Made by a program: the position numbers and the translations under genes. Shown piece after piece: positions 51,102 through 53,648 of a DNA stretch of 53,648 nucleotides. The DNA comes from Paludibacteraceae bacterium (lineage in GTDB: Bacteria; Bacteroidota; Bacteroidia; Bacteroidales; Paludibacteraceae), in contig JAKSKV010000021.1 of NCBI GenBank assembly GCA_024401555.1, forward strand, positions 1 to 53,648, written 5' to 3'. Below the pieces are notes generated by a model. It had not been told where the DNA came from, did no database searches, and worked only from the letters and a program-made list of their open reading frames with translations. The stretch's first letter is position 1. Every line of letters begins with the position of its first letter.

Positions 51102-51836
51102 ATGGACAATTTGGAAAATGTTTGTGAGTGTGAGTGTGGATGCACCGAGAGAGAAGTCAAATCCAGTTCTCTGTTCCAGCGTAAGATGTTGGGCATTTTG
51201 TGCGGTTTGTTAGCCCCTGCTTGCGTGCTGTTGGGCATGATCGGTTCGGACAACAACCTTGACGGATGGTATCTGAGTATCAGTGCGACCTATTATGCCT
51301 CCTCCAAGATATGTATGATCGGACTGCTCTTCTCAGCGGCAGTATTCTTCCTTAGTTATATTTTCGAGGGTTACGATTGGCGAGATAAGGCTATGTCTAT
51401 TATCCAAGCGGCAGGTTGCTTGGGTGTTGTCGTATTCCCTTGTAGGACGCCGGGAGCGCCCGAAACAGTGGGAATGTTCAATTTGCCGATAGACATAAGC
51501 AACATTGTTCACACTGCCTCTGCATGTGTTTTGTTCATCGCTTTCGGCGTGAACATCATGTTCCTCTTCACCCTAGGTCATGCGGATTCCAATGTGATGA
51601 AACGGAAGAGAAATCGTGTCTATCGTATTTGTGGATCCGTTATTTTCGCCTTCTGCATCATTCAGGCTTTGACCGCGACGCCTGTGTTTGATTGGGTTCC
51701 CGCATGGTTCCCGCTCACTTGGTTGAATGAGTTTGTGATGTTGGTGGCCTTTTCTGTGGCGTGGTTGGTGAAAGCCGAGATGTTCTCGTCGCTCAATGAT
51801 AAGAGCGACATGGATAGGAAGCCAGCGATGCGATAG
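51102..51836 (+). CDS. Multipass membrane protein with a cysteine-rich N-terminus
   Basis: A 244-residue protein with six predicted membrane helices, preceded by a cytoplasmic-looking N-terminus containing CECECGC (residues 7-13), possibly a metal site. The first extramembrane loop SDNNLDGWYLSISATYYASSK resembles DUF998-type membrane proteins, but I cannot assign a family with confidence. ATG at 51102 is chosen over GTG at 51096. It lies 30 bases after aguB with no terminator, so it may belong to the aguA-aguB operon; a role in polyamine or agmatine transport is only a guess. Confidence 0.75.
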   Translation: MDNLENVCECECGCTEREVKSSSLFQRKMLGILCGLLAPACVLLGMIGSDNNLDGWYLSISATYYASSKICMIGLLFSAAVFFLSYIFEGYDWRDKAMSIIQAAGCLGVVVFPCRTPGAPETVGMFNLPIDISNIVHTASACVLFIAFGVNIMFLFTLGHADSNVMKRKRNRVYRICGSVIFAFCIIQALTATPVFDWVPAWFPLTWLNEFVMLVAFSVAWLVKAEMFSSLNDKSDMDRKPAMR

Positions 51837-51889
51837 AGGTTTATCCGTTCGTTTTTGGTGAAAATCAATGTTTTTTACCATAAAAAAGT

Positions 51890-51920
51890 TTGGACATTAT
51901 TAAAAAACACTCTAAATTTG
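51890..51920 (+). promoter_or_regulatory. Promoter of the leuA leader
   Basis: TTTG (51890-51893), about 19 bases, then TAAATTTG (51913-51920). Transcription would start near 51927, about 45 bases before the leader ORF and 225 bases before leuA. Confidence 0.8.
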
Positions 51921-51972
51921 TGTCGTTTTAATGGAGGTTCCATAAAAGAACTGATTTGAAAAATTAGATTGT

Positions 51973-52023
51973 ATGAATTTTGTCATTAACATACACATTT
52001 TGTTGCTTCTCTTGCAAAAGTAA
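51973..52023 (+). CDS. Leader peptide of the leuA attenuator
   Basis: A 16-codon ORF encoding MNFVINIHILLLLLQK. It has five consecutive leucine codons (TTG TTG CTT CTC TTG, 52000-52014) preceded by one Val and three Ile codons, so 9 of 16 residues are branched-chain. The stop codon TAA (52021-52023) directly touches the 5' arm of the antiterminator. Ribosome stalling at the Leu run when charged tRNA-Leu is scarce would cover 52007-52013 and free 52024-52036. The peptide itself need not have a function. There is no strong Shine-Dalgarno, as is usual here. Confidence 0.82.
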   Translation: MNFVINIHILLLLLQK

Positions 52024-52074
52024 GGGAGAGTGGGAATGTGTATATCAATATTTTAAAGCCTTTCTCACTTTCCC
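52007..52074 (+). promoter_or_regulatory. Competing RNA helices of the leuA attenuator (regions 1, 2 and 3)
   Basis: Region 2, GGGAGAGTGGGAA (52024-52036), can pair over 13 bp (two G-T) with region 3, TTCTCACTTTCCC (52062-52074), forming an antiterminator. Region 3 overlaps the left arm and loop of the terminator, so the two are mutually exclusive. Region 1, TTCTCTT (52007-52013, inside the Leu codons), can pair with GGGAGAG (52024-52030, 7 bp with wobble pairs), which would block the antiterminator when translation does not stall. Confidence 0.8.
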
Positions 52075-52096
52075 AGTGTGAAAGGCTTTCTTTTTT
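52055..52096 (+). terminator. Rho-independent terminator of the leuA attenuator
   Basis: AAAGCCTTTC (52055-52064) pairs with GAAAGGCTTT (52080-52089) over 10 bp; CAC/GTG continue past one mismatch, with a 7-base loop. TTTCTTTTTT follows. It lies 55 bases before the leuA start, inside the leader. Confidence 0.9.
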
Positions 52097-52150
52097 GTTA
52101 TGACACGGTTCGGGATCTATAAAAAAGAGTAAAAATAAAACATAAAAGAT

Positions 52151-53648
52151 ATGAGCGATAGATTATTTATTTTTGACACTACGTTACGTGACGGTGAGCA
52201 AGTTCCTGGCTGTCAGTTAAATACGGTGGAAAAGATCCAGGTTGCCAAGCAGCTTGAGATTTTAGGTGTTGATGTGATTGAGGCGGGATTTCCTATTTCC
52301 AGTCCTGGTGATTTCAATTCAGTGATCGAGATTTCCAAGGCCGTTACATGGCCGACCATTTGCGCGTTGACCCGTGCAGTGGAGAAGGACATCGATGTGG
52401 CTGCGGATGCTTTGAAATTTGCGAAGCACAAGAGAATCCATACTGGTATCGGTACTTCCGAATCACATATCCGTTATAAGTTCAATTCCACACCGGAAGA
52501 GATCATCGAACGTGCGGTGGCTGCGGTAAAGTATGCGAAACGCTATGTCGAGGATGTGGAGTTCTACGCTGAGGATGCCGGCCGTACCGACAATGAATAC
52601 CTTGCCCGCGTGGTGGAGGCTGTTGTGAAGGCTGGTGCTACAGTCGTGAATATTCCTGATACGACAGGTTTCCGTATTCCTAACGAGTATGGAGAGAAAA
52701 TCAAATATTTGATGGAGCATGTGGATGGCTTGTCCGCAGGCAAGGCGATCCTCTCTACCCACTGCCACAATGACTTGGGTATGGCTACCGCCAATACTAT
52801 TGCAGGAGCGATCAACGGCGCCCGTCAGGTGGAGGTTACCATCAACGGTATCGGTGAGCGTGCGGGTAACACTTCCCTTGAGGAGGTGGCCATGATCTTT
52901 AAGACGCACCCTGATCTCGGCATCGAGACCAACATCAACACCACCAAGATTTACCAAACCAGCCGTATGGTTTCCAGCTTGATGAACATGCCGGTTCAAC
53001 CCAACAAGGCGATCGTTGGTAAGAACGCCTTCGCTCACTCCTCTGGCATCCACCAAGATGGTGTGTTGAAGAATGCGGGCACCTACGAGATCATGGATCC
53101 TAAGGAGGTGGGTATCGACGATAACGCTATCGTGTTGACAGCCCGTAGCGGACGCGCCGCTTTGAAGCACCGTCTCCATGTGTTAGGTGTCGAGATGGAG
53201 GGCGAGAAGCTCGACCGTACCTACCAGGAGTTCTTGAAGTTAGCGGATAAGAAGAAGGAGGTGAACGACGACGATATCCTCGTATTGGCTGGTGCCGACA
53301 GGGCGACTACCCACAGCATCAAGCTCGATTTCCTTCAAGTTACCAGTGGATTGGGTACTCGTCCGGTAGCAAGCATCGGCTTGGATATCGCAGGCGAGAA
53401 GTTCGAGGCTGCCGCTACCGGCAATGGACCAGTAGATGCTGCCATTAAAGCTTTGAAGGTGATCATCAAGCGAGAGATGGTGCTCAAGGAGTTCACCATC
53501 CAAGCAATCAACAAGGGAAGCGACGATGTGGCGAAGGTTCACATGCAGGTGGAGTTCGAGGGGTCGGTTTACTACGGATTCGGTGCGGGAACCGATATCG
53601 TGACCGCATCCGTCGAGGCGTACATCGATTGTATTAATAAGTTTAGAA
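52151..53648 (+). CDS. leuA: 2-isopropylmalate synthase (3' end beyond window)
   Basis: First enzyme of leucine synthesis, condensing 2-oxoisovalerate with acetyl-CoA. The frame is open from ATG at 52151 to the last base (499 codons), so only a few residues are likely missing. The DRE-TIM barrel carries [13 protein letters not shown] (7-19), metal-binding [11 protein letters not shown] (His204, His206) and the [14 protein letters not shown] segment. The C-terminal part from about residue 370 ([20 protein letters not shown], in part [11 protein letters not shown]) is the LeuA allosteric dimer domain that binds leucine. Expression is predicted to be controlled by the leader attenuator, adding transcriptional to allosteric feedback. 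Citramalate or homocitrate synthase is less likely given length and context. Confidence 0.93.
   Translation, partial: MSDRLFIFDTTLRDGEQVPGCQLNTVEKIQVAKQLEILGVDVIEAGFPISSPGDFNSVIEISKAVTWPTICALTRAVEKDIDVAADALKFAKHKRIHTGIGTSESHIRYKFNSTPEEIIERAVAAVKYAKRYVEDVEFYAEDAGRTDNEYLARVVEAVVKAGATVVNIPDTTGFRIPNEYGEKIKYLMEHVDGLSAGKAILSTHCHNDLGMATANTIAGAINGARQVEVTINGIGERAGNTSLEEVAMIFKTHPDLGIETNINTTKIYQTSRMVSSLMNMPVQPNKAIVGKNAFAHSSGIHQDGVLKNAGTYEIMDPKEVGIDDNAIVLTARSGRAALKHRLHVLGVEMEGEKLDRTYQEFLKLADKKKEVNDDDILVLAGADRATTHSIKLDFLQVTSGLGTRPVASIGLDIAGEKFEAAATGNGPVDAAIKALKVIIKREMVLKEFTIQAINKGSDDVAKVHMQVEFEGSVYYGFGAGTDIVTASVEAYIDCINKFR

Noticed and set aside
1-53648. tRNA, rRNA, CRISPR repeats, transposases, integrases and attachment-site repeats.
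   Set aside because: I looked for T-loop and CCA patterns, regularly spaced direct repeats, and recombinase motifs, and found none that hold up by eye.

Overview
This window is ordinary chromosomal DNA from a member of the Bacteroidales. I see no rRNA, tRNA, insertion sequence, prophage or CRISPR array. The family assignment is an inference from three things. Most gene heads carry the Bacteroidetes-type promoter -7 element TAnnTTTG, four of them with a well-spaced -33 TTTG-like element. Several secreted proteins end in type IX secretion (T9SS) sorting domains, one type B (CHU_C) and others type A-like. Many families here are typical of that order: PTGG-type Ig-like lipoprotein, paired rhomboids with an EEP nuclease, fused CcsBA, the rSAM/lipoprotein pair, and a Tat lipoprotein aldo/keto reductase. 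I cannot name a genus.

Layout. 1-6.4 kb: metY-cysK (sulfur assimilation into homocysteine and cysteine) on the minus strand, then an arginine-decarboxylase-like gene and a membrane phosphoesterase, then a ComEA-like HhH protein. 6.4-13.6 kb: Ig-like lipoprotein and WbqC, then a four-gene overlapping minus-strand cluster (two rhomboid proteases, EEP nuclease/phosphatase, TonB-dependent receptor). 13.7-26 kb: HU, argS, a large repeat-bearing T9SS type B adhesin-like protein, two unknowns, CcsBA cytochrome c assembly, valS. 26.4-34.4 kb: unknown membrane protein, U32 hydroxylase-like protein coupled to metA, rSAM/lipoprotein pair, LOG protein, aquaporin, ilvC. 34.5-38.4 kb: an accessory-looking stretch (two-module nitrilase-like enzyme, HhH-GPD/Fe-S glycosylase-like protein, WYL regulator, half-length FtsA-like protein). 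38.4-45.4 kb: plant-polysaccharide genes (GH30; PL1-CE8 fusion) flanked on both sides by similar-looking non-coding transcription units. 45.4-53.6 kb: Tat lipoprotein aldo/keto reductase fused to DUF1893, a DUF4832-like secreted protein, aguA-aguB, a membrane protein, and leuA, which runs off the window.

How the genes fit together. MetA has Glu at position 111, the residue linked to acetyl-CoA use, which matches MetY acting on O-acetylhomoserine. The decarboxylase, AguA and AguB together would make putrescine from arginine through agmatine and N-carbamoylputrescine. ilvC and leuA are branched-chain amino acid genes.

The most striking signal is in front of leuA. A Bacteroidetes promoter is followed by a 16-codon leader ORF with five consecutive leucine codons. 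A 13-bp antiterminator helix then competes with a 10-bp Rho-independent terminator. This is the full architecture of a ribosome-mediated leucine/branched-chain attenuator. Second in interest are the half-FtsA/WYL pair with its nitrilase and glycosylase neighbours, and the two look-alike candidate small RNAs around the pectin/xylan genes.
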